64,000 nucleotides of DNA, taken from Hyphococcus sp. GTDB lineage: Bacteria > Pseudomonadota > Alphaproteobacteria > Caulobacterales > Parvularculaceae. Made by a program: the position numbers and the translations under genes. Where the stretch lies: the NCBI GenBank assembly GCA_028289605.1, contig JANQON010000002.1, forward strand, positions 1 through 64,000. The letters run 5' to 3'. Positions 50,648 to 58,853 of this stretch are shown here, piece by piece. Below the pieces are notes generated by a model, which searched no databases, was not told the DNA's origin, and saw only the letters and a list, made by a program, of their open reading frames with translations. Positions within the stretch are counted from its first letter, which is position 1; every line of letters starts with the position of its first letter.

Positions 50648-51259
50648 ATGGGGCGAATGCCGCAGATAAGAGTAGCATCACTGCTGCGAAGCGTCCGATC
50701 GGCCTGGCGCGCCTTGGCGCCGTTGGCCGGCGCAGCCCTTGCGCTTGGATCGCCCGTTTCGCACGCGCAGACGAATGCCGCGGATAATCCGGGCGCCGTA
50801 GAAGCGGCGTTCCTGTTCAATTTCGCGAAGTTCACAACCTGGCCCACCATTAATGACCTCGATACCTCAATCACATTCTGTATCCAAAGCGGAACGATTG
50901 ATCCGGAAGTATTCGCGGGGTGGGGCAACAAGCGTGTTCAAAACAGACCCGTGCGCGTCATCTTCTTCGGTGAAGCGAACGACGTGCAACAAGCGGACTG
51001 TTCGATCATGTTCATCGGAAAATCGATGCAGGACGTCGATCTTTCTCGGCTTCTGTACAGCGCCCAGTCACACTCGACCTTGCTGGTGTCCAATATTAAC
51101 GGCTTCAGCGACTATGGCGGGCATATCGAACTGTATATCGCAAATCGCAGGCTTCGCTTCAAAGTAAATTTGCAGGAATTGCTGTCGGCGGATCTGGCGC
51201 TCGGCGCCGGCGTGCTGAGCCTTGCCGAAATTGTCGAAACGACGGGGCGCTCGCAATGA
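50648..51259 (+). CDS. YfiR family (DUF4154) periplasmic protein
   Basis: A 203-residue exported protein. A long signal peptide ends near SPVSHAQ. The YfiR fold follows with the family hallmarks AAFLFNFAKFTTWP (residues about 53-66), FCIQSG, RPVRVIFFGEAND, CSIMFIGKS, STLLVSNINGFSDYGGHI and IANRRLRFKVNLQ. In Pseudomonas YfiR is a periplasmic repressor of the CHASE8 diguanylate cyclase YfiN. Here the only CHASE8 protein in the operon is a histidine kinase, so this is its likely target. It begins two bases after the TonB receptor stop and overlaps the acyltransferase gene (ATGA). Confidence 0.92.
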   Translation: MGRMPQIRVASLLRSVRSAWRALAPLAGAALALGSPVSHAQTNAADNPGAVEAAFLFNFAKFTTWPTINDLDTSITFCIQSGTIDPEVFAGWGNKRVQNRPVRVIFFGEANDVQQADCSIMFIGKSMQDVDLSRLLYSAQSHSTLLVSNINGFSDYGGHIELYIANRRLRFKVNLQELLSADLALGAGVLSLAEIVETTGRSQ

Positions 51260-51957
51260 CGAATGCAGCCCCCAGTATTGAATCGTTCGAGGACAAGAAC
51301 CTCTCGCTTCAAATCTCCCGAAGTCCGGATCATGTGGGCCGTTGTCAGCGGCTCCGCTACAAAGTCTACTGCGTCGAGCGCGGCTGGTATGATGAGGTTC
51401 GGATCTCAAAAGGCCATGAGCTCGACGCATACGACAATCGCGCCCACCATGCGCTTCTCATTCGAAATGACAATGGCGAGGGGATCGGCGTGGTTCGCTT
51501 GGTTATTCCAAGCCGCGACGACGATGGTCCGGATCTGCCGATCCAGGAGATCACCCCAGATCCGCTGACCCTGATCAAAGAGCCTCTCGACTGGAACCGC
51601 GTTGCGGAGGTGTCCCGGTTTGCAGTGACGCGCGAAGCGCGCAACTGGATGCCGGCAGCGGCCTACATGAACGGCGCCGATCGGTCATCGTCCGTACCGC
51701 GATCGTCGATTTTTTCGATCTTTCTCATGCGTGCGATTGTGCTGATGGCGCGGGCAAACAACATAGAGTATCTATGCGCGACGATGGAGCCGTCGCTGAT
51801 TCTCCATCTCGGACGAATGGGCATACGCTTTGATCCGCTTGGCGAGCCAAAAGAGTATCACGGATTGCGCCAACCCTGTTACGCGAGTCTGGCGCGCATC
51901 GAATCGGATATGCGCCGCGACCGTCCGGACGTGCACCCGATGGTGTTTCCGGACTGA
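51256..51957 (+). CDS. LuxI/PEP-CTERM-type acyltransferase (GNAT fold)
   Basis: A 233-residue acyltransferase related to autoinducer synthases and to the PEP-CTERM/exosortase-associated acyltransferases. Seen are the N-terminal RLRYKVYCVERGWYDE (like the R-x2-Y-x-V-x-V/C-E region of these families), GIGVVRLVIPS, and WNRVAEVSRFAVTREARNW. The last matches the E-x-S-R-F-x-V region of LuxI-like enzymes. The C-terminus contains HLGRMGIRFDPLGEPKEYHG. The product is unknown; an acylated small molecule is inferred. It is the last gene of the six-gene signalling operon. No cognate LuxR solo is adjacent. Confidence 0.82.
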   Translation: MTNAAPSIESFEDKNLSLQISRSPDHVGRCQRLRYKVYCVERGWYDEVRISKGHELDAYDNRAHHALLIRNDNGEGIGVVRLVIPSRDDDGPDLPIQEITPDPLTLIKEPLDWNRVAEVSRFAVTREARNWMPAAAYMNGADRSSSVPRSSIFSIFLMRAIVLMARANNIEYLCATMEPSLILHLGRMGIRFDPLGEPKEYHGLRQPCYASLARIESDMRRDRPDVHPMVFPD

Positions 51958-51964
51958 GACAACG

Positions 51965-51989
51965 CCCGTTCTGTAGAACAGGGAACGGG
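51965..51989. terminator. Stem-loop between convergent acyltransferase and exporter genes
   Basis: A 7-bp perfect stem (CCCGTTC / GAACGGG) with an 11-base loop lies between the two stops. No T-run follows, so it may be a weak or factor-dependent terminator, or a symmetric stabilising hairpin. Confidence 0.45.
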
Positions 51990-52007
51990 TTGCGCCGAAT
52001 TGTCAGC

Positions 52008-53162
52008 CTAAGGCCTGATATCGAGGGGTTCGCGTTGTGCGGGCGTCTGCGCTGCGACGCCTTGGGCGCTCAGGCGCGGCGGATCGCGTCGTGACCGCAG
52101 TTTCCAGTCGCTTTTTTGATTTGATTGACCGGCGGTAGGGTCGGTAATGAAAATGTCGAGCATCTGCCCCACATAGAGCGGCTGTCTGTTTCCCGTTCGG
52201 TCGATGCGATATCGCGCTTCAAGCACCCTTGCGTCGGCGTACTCAACGGCGCCGTCCCGAAATGCGGACTTCGGCTTTAACTGCGGCTCCATGGAAACAA
52301 AGACAAGCGGGATCGCTTCGCCGTTTCCGCCGCGCAGATAGGCTGAGGCGCTTGCGTTCGGATGGAAGCGATGGGTTTGCGTCTCATCGATTTCGACGCG
52401 CGCATGAAGCGTATCGATATCGCCGATGGAAACAAATGGGACCGCGCGATCCGCCGGCCGAACGGCTTCGCCGATTCTGGCGTCGACGCCTAATACGGTC
52501 GCATCAATGGGCGCTCGCATGACCGTTCGTTCCAAGTCAACCTGAGCCGCCGCCAGCGCCGCCTGCGCCAGCGCCGCGTCTTCCTTAGCCGCCGCCGCGG
52601 CGGCGTCCGCCGCATCCGCGGCGTGAAGCGCCTGGCGAAAGGCGAACGCCGCAGCCTCCGCATCGGAAACAAGCTTGTCGAAATCCTCCGCGCTCATGGC
52701 TTCCGATGCAATCGGTCGATAGCGCTCTACGGTCGTCTGCAAATGAGAAGCCCGGCTGCGCGCCGCTTCCGCCGCGGCCGCGGCGGCGCGCGCATCGGCC
52801 TGGCGCACGTCAATCTCTGCGAGCGCTCTGGCCGCCGCAGCCATGGCCTGCTCTACGGCGGCGCGATGGAGCCGGTCGTCGAGCGAGAAAAGCGCTGCGC
52901 CGGCTGTCACTTTCTGGCCGGGCTCCACCATGATGGCGTTAATTATCCCGTCCGTGTCTGGTGTAATCGTCAGCGTTCGGGACGACGGTTCTATGACGCC
53001 GGAGGCGGCGATAGCGGAATCGTATGGCGAAACCACCATGTCGCCGGGCGGCGTGCGGCGTTCGTTCTGAGGCTGAGACTGCGTTACCGCCGCCACTGAG
53101 AATGTCAGCGCCGCAGCTGCTGCGCTATAGTAAAACCACTCTATGCGAAACCGGACCTTCAT
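52008..53162 (-). CDS. Membrane fusion protein of a DevB/HlyD-type ABC exporter
   Basis: A 384-residue periplasmic adaptor with an N-terminal membrane anchor ([17 protein letters not shown]). The lipoyl/barrel-sandwich halves are [20 protein letters not shown] with [19 protein letters not shown], and [20 protein letters not shown]. Between them is a long Ala-rich coiled coil (about 110-215). A C-terminal beta domain ends in [11 protein letters not shown]. The tail is basic and disordered. It is the last gene of a minus-strand permease-ATPase-adaptor operon, the DevBCA arrangement; its start overlaps the ATPase stop by one base. Confidence 0.86.
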   Translation of the reverse strand: MKVRFRIEWFYYSAAAAALTFSVAAVTQSQPQNERRTPPGDMVVSPYDSAIAASGVIEPSSRTLTITPDTDGIINAIMVEPGQKVTAGAALFSLDDRLHRAAVEQAMAAAARALAEIDVRQADARAAAAAAEAARSRASHLQTTVERYRPIASEAMSAEDFDKLVSDAEAAAFAFRQALHAADAADAAAAAAKEDAALAQAALAAAQVDLERTVMRAPIDATVLGVDARIGEAVRPADRAVPFVSIGDIDTLHARVEIDETQTHRFHPNASASAYLRGGNGEAIPLVFVSMEPQLKPKSAFRDGAVEYADARVLEARYRIDRTGNRQPLYVGQMLDIFITDPTAGQSNQKSDWKLRSRRDPPRLSAQGVAAQTPAQREPLDIRP

Positions 53163-53890
53163 CAGGCGGCCCTCTGCCCCGCCGAATCGGCGCCCTTGTT
53201 GCGGGTTAAGTTATGGTCCGCGATGACAAGTCCGTCTTCCAGCTCGATGAGCCTGTCTGCGAACGAAAAAACCCGTTGGTCGTGGGTGACGACGATGACA
53301 GCGCGACTTTCCTGCGCGGCGATCTCCTTCAGAATCTCCATGACCGTTTCGCCCGCTCGCGAGTCGAGAGCGGCCGTCGGCTCATCGCAAAGAATAAGCT
53401 CAGGCCTGTGGACGAGCGCCCGGGCGATGGCGACGCGCTGCTGTTGCCCGCCGGACAGCCGCTTGGGTAGTCGGTCCGCGATGTGGCCAATATCCAGGCG
53501 TTCGAACTCGCGGCGCGCGGCGGCGCAGGCTTTCGCCGCCGGCGTCCCGGCAATGATTAGCGGCATGGCGGCATTTTCAACCGCGGTGAGCGCCGGCACC
53601 AAGTGATAGTGCTGAAAAATGAAACCGATATGGCGTCGGCGAAATCCGGCCATTTGCGAGGGGCGCATGGACGACAGTCGTCGCCCAAAAACGTCGAGCG
53701 TACCACCGGTATGCGCCAGGGCGCCGCCCAGAATGGACAGGAGCGTCGTCTTTCCGCAACCGCTCGGCCCGGCAATGATAGTCAGCTCGCCGCTTCGGAT
53801 TTGAAGGTTTACGCCGCGCAATACGTTGCGCCACCCTTCGCCTTCGCGAAAACGCATCTGGATATCCCGACATTCGACAGCATAGTCCAT
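53162..53890 (-). CDS. ABC exporter ATP-binding protein (DevA/MacB-like)
   Basis: A 242-residue ATPase. Walker A is GPSGCGKTT near residue 39, the Q-loop [12 protein letters not shown], the signature [15 protein letters not shown] near 145, Walker [13 protein letters not shown] and the switch His in [19 protein letters not shown] 53890 gives the usual N-terminus [13 protein letters not shown]; a much longer frame from 54118 is not supported. It sits between the permease and the adaptor gene, with 5 bases after the permease stop. Confidence 0.92.
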   Translation of the reverse strand: MDYAVECRDIQMRFREGEGWRNVLRGVNLQIRSGELTIIAGPSGCGKTTLLSILGGALAHTGGTLDVFGRRLSSMRPSQMAGFRRRHIGFIFQHYHLVPALTAVENAAMPLIIAGTPAAKACAAARREFERLDIGHIADRLPKRLSGGQQQRVAIARALVHRPELILCDEPTAALDSRAGETVMEILKEIAAQESRAVIVVTHDQRVFSFADRLIELEDGLVIADHNLTRNKGADSAGQRAA

Positions 53891-53895
53891 AGCGG

Positions 53896-55029
53896 TCACC
53901 CTTGAAGAACTCTTGCGGGTGCGTATCGAACAGCGCGTTGTATACTGAGTAATCCAGACGCTAACGAAATCGCGAAGACGGCGAGCGCAGTTTTCAGGAA
54001 AACGCCGGACGGCAAATAAAACCCTTTGAACGCTGCGACTTTGTCGGGAACGGTTTCGAAAAACCAGGCGGCGCCGGCGATTCCGAGGCTGAAGCCGATG
54101 GCGGCGATGACGATGCACTGAGCGGCTGTCATCGAAATGAGTTGACCGGCCTTGGCTCCCATCGCTTTGAACACAGCGAGATACCGAAGGTTCTCCGACA
54201 CAAATAAATAGAACGTCTGAGCCACAATGGCCGTTCCGACGATAAAGCCGAGCGTGATGGTGATCGCAAAATTAATCGGGATGCCGGTATTCGTAAGGTA
54301 GTAATCGATGGTGATTTCACTGAACGCTTCTTTTTCAAACGCGCCGTATCCGGTGCGTTCCGCGATCGCCGCGGCGACGTCTGCGGCGGCTGCCGGGTCG
54401 TTCGCGCGCGCCAGGATGAATCCCGGCGCAATTGACGGCCGAATGAGTTTCGCGGTTTCCGTACTGGTATAGATGAGGGGCATCGAAATGAATGGCGACG
54501 GCGGATCCGCGATTCCAACCAGGTGAAGCAGTCTGCCGTCGACTTCCAATCTGCGGCCGAGTTCGATGTCGTCTCCTGGCCATATGTCGTTATAGCCGCG
54601 CCGGTCGACGATGAATGCGTCGCTCGCCCGCAGCGACCGGAACGATCCGGCGACCAGTTTCTGAGGGGCGCCCATCAATGAATAGGGATCGAGTCCAATC
54701 AGGATTCCCTGCTCAACCATTGTTGTTGAATCGATGACGACGCTTGAGCGCATATAGGGCGCCGCCGCGGCGACGCCGGGGACGCTCTTCACTCTTTCCA
54801 CCAATGCTTCGGGAAGCGCGCCGGGATCGTCGAAGTAATCGGCACGCATGTCGGCGACCCAGATATCAACGTCCTGCGCCGCTGCGATATGCGACGCAGA
54901 GTTTGCCATCAGGCAAACGAATATCGCAGCCTGCTGCGCCATCAGGAGCGTTGAGAAGGCGACGCCAAGGACCATCGCCGCAGATTTGCCTGCGTCGGCC
55001 CACAAAATCTTAAGGGCAATGGAAAGCAT
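53896..55029 (-). CDS. ABC exporter permease (FtsX/DevC-like)
   Basis: A 377-residue permease. Helix 1 (SAAMVLGVAFSTLLMAQQAA) is near the N-terminus, followed by a periplasmic domain of about 220 residues (DVDIWVADMRADYFDDPG, ALPEALVERVKSVPGVAAAA) and three helices near 250-370 (FAITITLGFIVGTAIVAQTF, CIVIAAIGFSLGIAGAAWFF, ALAVFAISLASGLLSIQRAV). This is the FtsX/MacB layout, and the W-V-A-D-M-R segment is typical of DevC-type permeases. Likely cargo is a lipid or glycolipid by family analogy only. A CtrA-like box lies upstream. Confidence 0.86.
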   Translation of the reverse strand: MLSIALKILWADAGKSAAMVLGVAFSTLLMAQQAAIFVCLMANSASHIAAAQDVDIWVADMRADYFDDPGALPEALVERVKSVPGVAAAAPYMRSSVVIDSTTMVEQGILIGLDPYSLMGAPQKLVAGSFRSLRASDAFIVDRRGYNDIWPGDDIELGRRLEVDGRLLHLVGIADPPSPFISMPLIYTSTETAKLIRPSIAPGFILARANDPAAAADVAAAIAERTGYGAFEKEAFSEITIDYYLTNTGIPINFAITITLGFIVGTAIVAQTFYLFVSENLRYLAVFKAMGAKAGQLISMTAAQCIVIAAIGFSLGIAGAAWFFETVPDKVAAFKGFYLPSGVFLKTALAVFAISLASGLLSIQRAVRYAPARVLQG

Positions 55030-55163
55030 GCGCCCACCTGTTAATCCGTTAATGATTTAAAGGGCGCGACGTTAAAACCGGTTTAAGAATAACCGATTTA
55101 AGGTGTTCAGTTTACGATCTATTAACCAGGCAACCTGTTGAAATCACAAGGCGGTTGCAGTCG
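55030..55163 (-). promoter_or_regulatory. CtrA-like box and TTAA cluster upstream of the exporter operon
   Basis: TTAA (55072-55075), seven bases, TTAA (55083-55086) is an exact TTAA-N7-TTAA site, the consensus of the alphaproteobacterial cell-cycle regulator CtrA. Its centre AAACCGGTTT is a 10-bp palindrome. Three more TTAA tetramers repeat every eight bases at 55041, 55049 and 55057, and others occur at 55098 and 55122. The exporter promoter must lie here because the upstream kinase gene ends at 55164. Confidence 0.6.
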
Positions 55164-57005
55164 TCAGGACGCAATTTGGGAAAGATTTCGCCCGCCTCGC
55201 CACTTCCTGACCATCTCCTCAATTTCGTCCTGAGAAAACGGTTTCGTCATGAAGTCGTCCATGCCGGCCTCAATGCACTTTTGGCGATGACTGAGATCGT
55301 GGTTCGCCGTCAGTGCGATGATGGGCGTCATCGACACCGGACCGCGCAGCTGACGGATTTTTGTCGTCGCCTCAAGGCCGTCCATCGTGGGCATATTCAT
55401 ATCCATGAGGATCAGATCGAATGCGTTGTCGGATATCGCCTTGATCACCTCAGCGCCGTTCTCGGCGACGATCACGCTGTGACCGGCGCGTTCAAGCAGC
55501 GTCCTCGAAAGCAGCGCGTTGACTTTGTCATCTTCCGCCAGCAACACGCGCAGAGAATGCGAGCCCTCATCTGCCTCGGGTGTTGATTGCGTCACGTCGC
55601 GGTCGCCCGATCGCCGGCGGGGCTGGGACGGGGAGGAGTTGTTTAGGATGCTGACGAGCGTGCCCGTGCGGATCGGTTTGATGAGATAGCCGTCAAACCC
55701 GATGCGCCGGAAGCTCTCGATGCGTCCGCGCGTCGCGGGCGTCAGCATCACGTAGGCCGCATAGGCGTCCCGGGTGATTTTCGGCCCAGCTTCAAACGCC
55801 AGGTCATAATCGCACATAAGAACCGGGGAGAATGCGTTCTCCAGCGCGCTGATGGCCTGGGAGGCCGATTTGCAAAGCACTACATTGTCCGCCCCGGCGG
55901 CTTTGAGCTGCATGTTCAGATAGCGGCTGACGATGGGCGAACGTGACGCAATAATATAGGGCGCGGTGGGATTATCGAGGCGCGGCTGGTCTTCGCAGTG
56001 CGCGTCTTCCACCTCCAGGGAAAGATAAACGGAGAAGACGCTTCCGGCGCCGAGCGCGCTCTCGACGCGAATCTCGCCGTTCATCGCGTCAACAATCTTC
56101 TTGACGATCGCAAGGCCGAGACCGGTGCCCTCGCTGCGCCGCGCGCGACCGGAATCAGCCTGGGCGAATTCCTCGAAAATCCGGTTTTTGTCGTCATCTG
56201 CGAGACCGACGCCGGTGTCGCGAACGTCAATACGCAACGCGCAAGCATCTTTCGGTTGCGTCTTCCGGACATGAATTTCAATCGTCAAGCCGCCATGTTC
56301 GGTGAACTTCACCGCGTTGCCGGCGAGATTGAACAGAAGCTGCTTTAGCCGCAATTCGTCTCCCCGCAGCAGTTTGGGCGTCTTGGGGTCGATGAACGCC
56401 GCGATCTCAATATTCTTGTGCGCGGCGCGCGGGGACAGGAGTTCGGTAACGCTCTGCACTACCGCTCGCAGGTCCACGGGTGCATTTTCTAATTCCATTT
56501 CTCCGGCGGCGAACTTGGAATAGTCGAGAATATCGTTAACGAGCGTCAACAGAGTCGACCCGGAATCGTGAATGGCGTCGACATAAGTTCGTTGCGACGC
56601 TTCCAGACGGGTGTCGAGCAGCAGTCCGCTCATGCCGAGAATGCCGTTCAGCGGCGTGCGCATCTCGTGGCTCATGGACGCAAAAAACCGCATCTCGTCC
56701 GCCGCCGCATGAGACTTGCGATCGCGCGAGTCATCGCCGCATATGGTGCGGCCGAAAAACAGGGTTACATCGTCCGCGATCGTGTTCGCGAGCCACTCAT
56801 AGGAAAAGCCGGTTGTTTCATCGCGAACGACGCCGCAACCGGCGTCCGGAAGTCCTTTGAGCTGAAATTCCTTGCCGACCCAGTCTTCATGGCCGCCGCT
56901 GAAAAGCGTGCAGAAGGCTTCGTTGACATAGAGTGCGGTCTTGTCCGCCGAAACGGCGACTACGGCGCACGCCAGTTTATCGAATATGGAGAATTGTTCT
57001 GACAT
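55164..57005 (-). CDS. Hybrid sensor histidine kinase (PAS-HisKA-ATPase-REC-like-REC)
   Basis: A 613-residue soluble kinase. An N-terminal PAS-like domain (about 5-90) is followed by HisKA with phospho-His H113 ([15 protein letters not shown]). The ATPase has N230 and GTGLGL at 293-298. A degenerate receiver-like domain (about 350-455) keeps an Asp in MCDYDLA and a Lys in LIKPIR. A full C-terminal receiver has D535 (LILMDMNMP) and K588. Start is ATG 57005 with GAGGG upstream. It lies upstream of the exporter operon on the same strand but has its own gap on each side. The sensory ligand is unknown. Confidence 0.92.
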   Translation of the reverse strand: MSEQFSIFDKLACAVVAVSADKTALYVNEAFCTLFSGGHEDWVGKEFQLKGLPDAGCGVVRDETTGFSYEWLANTIADDVTLFFGRTICGDDSRDRKSHAAADEMRFFASMSHEMRTPLNGILGMSGLLLDTRLEASQRTYVDAIHDSGSTLLTLVNDILDYSKFAAGEMELENAPVDLRAVVQSVTELLSPRAAHKNIEIAAFIDPKTPKLLRGDELRLKQLLFNLAGNAVKFTEHGGLTIEIHVRKTQPKDACALRIDVRDTGVGLADDDKNRIFEEFAQADSGRARRSEGTGLGLAIVKKIVDAMNGEIRVESALGAGSVFSVYLSLEVEDAHCEDQPRLDNPTAPYIIASRSPIVSRYLNMQLKAAGADNVVLCKSASQAISALENAFSPVLMCDYDLAFEAGPKITRDAYAAYVMLTPATRGRIESFRRIGFDGYLIKPIRTGTLVSILNNSSPSQPRRRSGDRDVTQSTPEADEGSHSLRVLLAEDDKVNALLSRTLLERAGHSVIVAENGAEVIKAISDNAFDLILMDMNMPTMDGLEATTKIRQLRGPVSMTPIIALTANHDLSHRQKCIEAGMDDFMTKPFSQDEIEEMVRKWRGGRNLSQIAS

Positions 57006-57103
57006 CCGCCCTCGCTGCCCCAAGCCTATGGCCGATTATTTGAGAATTCGTGTCGCGGGATAGTTAACGGACGGTTTCCAAGAAGCGTGAAACGCGACGT
57101 AGT

Positions 57104-58327
57104 TTACCCGAGCGCGAGGTCCTTGAGCGCGACGTCTGGATTGACAAGATCGTCCGGCGACGGCGTCGCGCCTTTCATAACCAGCAGGCGCCCGGCGGCG
57201 TAGTCCTGCGGAGCATTGACGCAATCAAGCGCAAGGACGCGACCTTCTTTCAGATAGATAACTGCAAAGCTGCGATCATCGGGCTCGCCGCGCACCAACG
57301 TTTGATCATATCCGTGACACAAGCCGATTGTCTGTAAGCGCAGGTCGTACTGGTTCGACCAGAACCATGGAACGGCGTTGTAGGGCGCCGGTTTACCGCA
57401 TATCGATCTTGCGGCCGTTCGCGCCTGATCATTGGCGTTTTGAACGGACTCCAGGCGAATGACGGCGCCGTCCGCAAACCGATTGGCGTGCGCAGCGCAG
57501 TCGCCGACGGCGTAAACGTCAGGCAGGTTGGTGCGGCAAAACGCGTCCACCAGCACGCCATTGTCGCCTTCGGCCCCGGCGGCTTTCAGCGGCGCAGTCG
57601 CCGGTTCGATGCCGACGCCGATGACAATAAAATCGGCGTCGATCTCGGTATCGTCGTTCAGCCGAACCCCCTCGGCGCGCATATCGCCGATGATGGCGTC
57701 GACCTTCGCCTCAAGCCGTATGTCGACGCCGCGGGCGCGATGCTCTTTTTCGTAAAAGCGCGACAGAGGCTCGCCGGCGACTCGCGCGAGGACGCGGTCG
57801 CAGACCTCGATTACGGTGACGTCTTTTCCGAAGCCGGCCAATACGGCGGCCGCCTCAAGGCCGATATAGCCGCCGCCGATGATCACGGCTTTCTGCGATT
57901 TGTCGGCTTCGCGCTTCATTGCGTCCGCGTCCGCCTTGGTGCGCACGCCAAAGACGTTCGGCGCTTCGCATCCCTTCAGCGGAAGCATTCTGGGCTCGCC
58001 CCCCGCAGCCCAAACGAGGTGATGATACGCCAGTCGTCGGCCGGCGCTGGTGCGCACTTCCTTTGAAGCGGGATCGATTTTCGTCACCCGCTCGCCGAGG
58101 AACATGGCGATGTTCTGCTCGTCCCAGAATTGCGGCGGCCGCAAGAGAATACGTTCGAAAGACTTGTCTCCGGCAAAGTATTCCTTTGACAGGGGCGGCC
58201 GCTCGTAGGGAAGTTCCGGCTCCTCCCCGATCAGGGCGACGGCGCCGTCGAACTTCAGTTGTCGCAGCGTCGCCGCCGTTTGAGCGCCGCCATGTCCTGC
58301 GCCGACGATGATGACGTCAAATTTCAT
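57104..58327 (-). CDS. FAD-dependent ferredoxin reductase family protein
   Basis: A 407-residue flavoprotein of the ferredoxin/rubredoxin reductase type (BphA4, PdR). The FAD-binding Rossmann motif is VGAGHGGAQTAATLR at the N-terminus. The NAD(P)H motif is IIGGGYIGLEAAAVLAGFG near residue 148, and the second FAD motif is DVYAVGDCAAH near residue 285. ELPYERPPLSKEYF is typical of the family. The C-terminal domain has NAVPWFWSNQYDLRLQTIG. It could pass electrons to a Rieske ferredoxin or oxygenase, such as those at 37-42 kb, but the distance makes this only a suggestion. Confidence 0.93.
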   Translation of the reverse strand: MKFDVIIVGAGHGGAQTAATLRQLKFDGAVALIGEEPELPYERPPLSKEYFAGDKSFERILLRPPQFWDEQNIAMFLGERVTKIDPASKEVRTSAGRRLAYHHLVWAAGGEPRMLPLKGCEAPNVFGVRTKADADAMKREADKSQKAVIIGGGYIGLEAAAVLAGFGKDVTVIEVCDRVLARVAGEPLSRFYEKEHRARGVDIRLEAKVDAIIGDMRAEGVRLNDDTEIDADFIVIGVGIEPATAPLKAAGAEGDNGVLVDAFCRTNLPDVYAVGDCAAHANRFADGAVIRLESVQNANDQARTAARSICGKPAPYNAVPWFWSNQYDLRLQTIGLCHGYDQTLVRGEPDDRSFAVIYLKEGRVLALDCVNAPQDYAAGRLLVMKGATPSPDDLVNPDVALKDLALG

Positions 58328-58853
58328 TTGGACAGCGTAGTGATCCCGTTCGAAGCCGAAACACGAAGACGTGCGACCGCAATGTCATCCTGGCTCTTTG
58401 GCTAGTCAAGCTGTCGGCGCGGCCGGCGCGTGACAGGGAATGAGCGCCCCGAGGCAGGCGCAGTTTGGCGTGAGCCCGATAGTGGACGTCGTCCATTCCT
58501 TCACTGAACGCCTTGCCGCAACGGCCTCGCCTTCGCCGACTTGGAGAACGGCGGGCCGCCAAAACGATGCGGCGGTCGTTCGCCGAATTGTTCGCAAAGC
58601 GCCGCGCCGCCGCCGTGATTTCCGCCCACGCCGGGCGGCTGCGCCAGCGTTTGCGCATTTGATTGCAAAGAGAGGCGTTGTTGACACCGGCGAGGCGACG
58701 CTGCCGGCGAGGTGCGAAGTCAGAAAAACATATATGTTACAATAAATTACCGGAGTTCCCTAGGGGTCTCCCAGCCTGGGCCAAGATCCACGCTCGACAG
58801 GTTTGCAAAAATGGGCAATATTTTTCAAAAAATTACATCAAGGGAGGCGCGCC
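58328..58853. promoter_or_regulatory. Large intergenic region upstream of the sugar transporter
   Basis: About 525 bp with no convincing gene. It holds a perfect 12-bp palindrome AACATATATGTT at 58727-58738, in an AT-rich island, and a looser inverted repeat TTTGCAAAAAT...ATTTTTCAAA at about 58801-58829. Either could be the operator for the LacI protein encoded downstream. The transporter ribosome-binding site AGGGAGG is at 58841-58847. The rest is GC-rich and unremarkable. Confidence 0.5.

Noticed and set aside
51256-51957. Classical acyl-homoserine-lactone synthase
   Set aside because: The N-terminal motif fits the PEP-CTERM/exosortase-associated acyltransferases as well or better, and no LuxR partner is adjacent; the product class is left open.
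58440-58745. Possible small genes in the gap upstream of the sugar transporter
   Set aside because: Products on both strands are Arg-rich with no ribosome-binding site or similarity; more likely non-coding.
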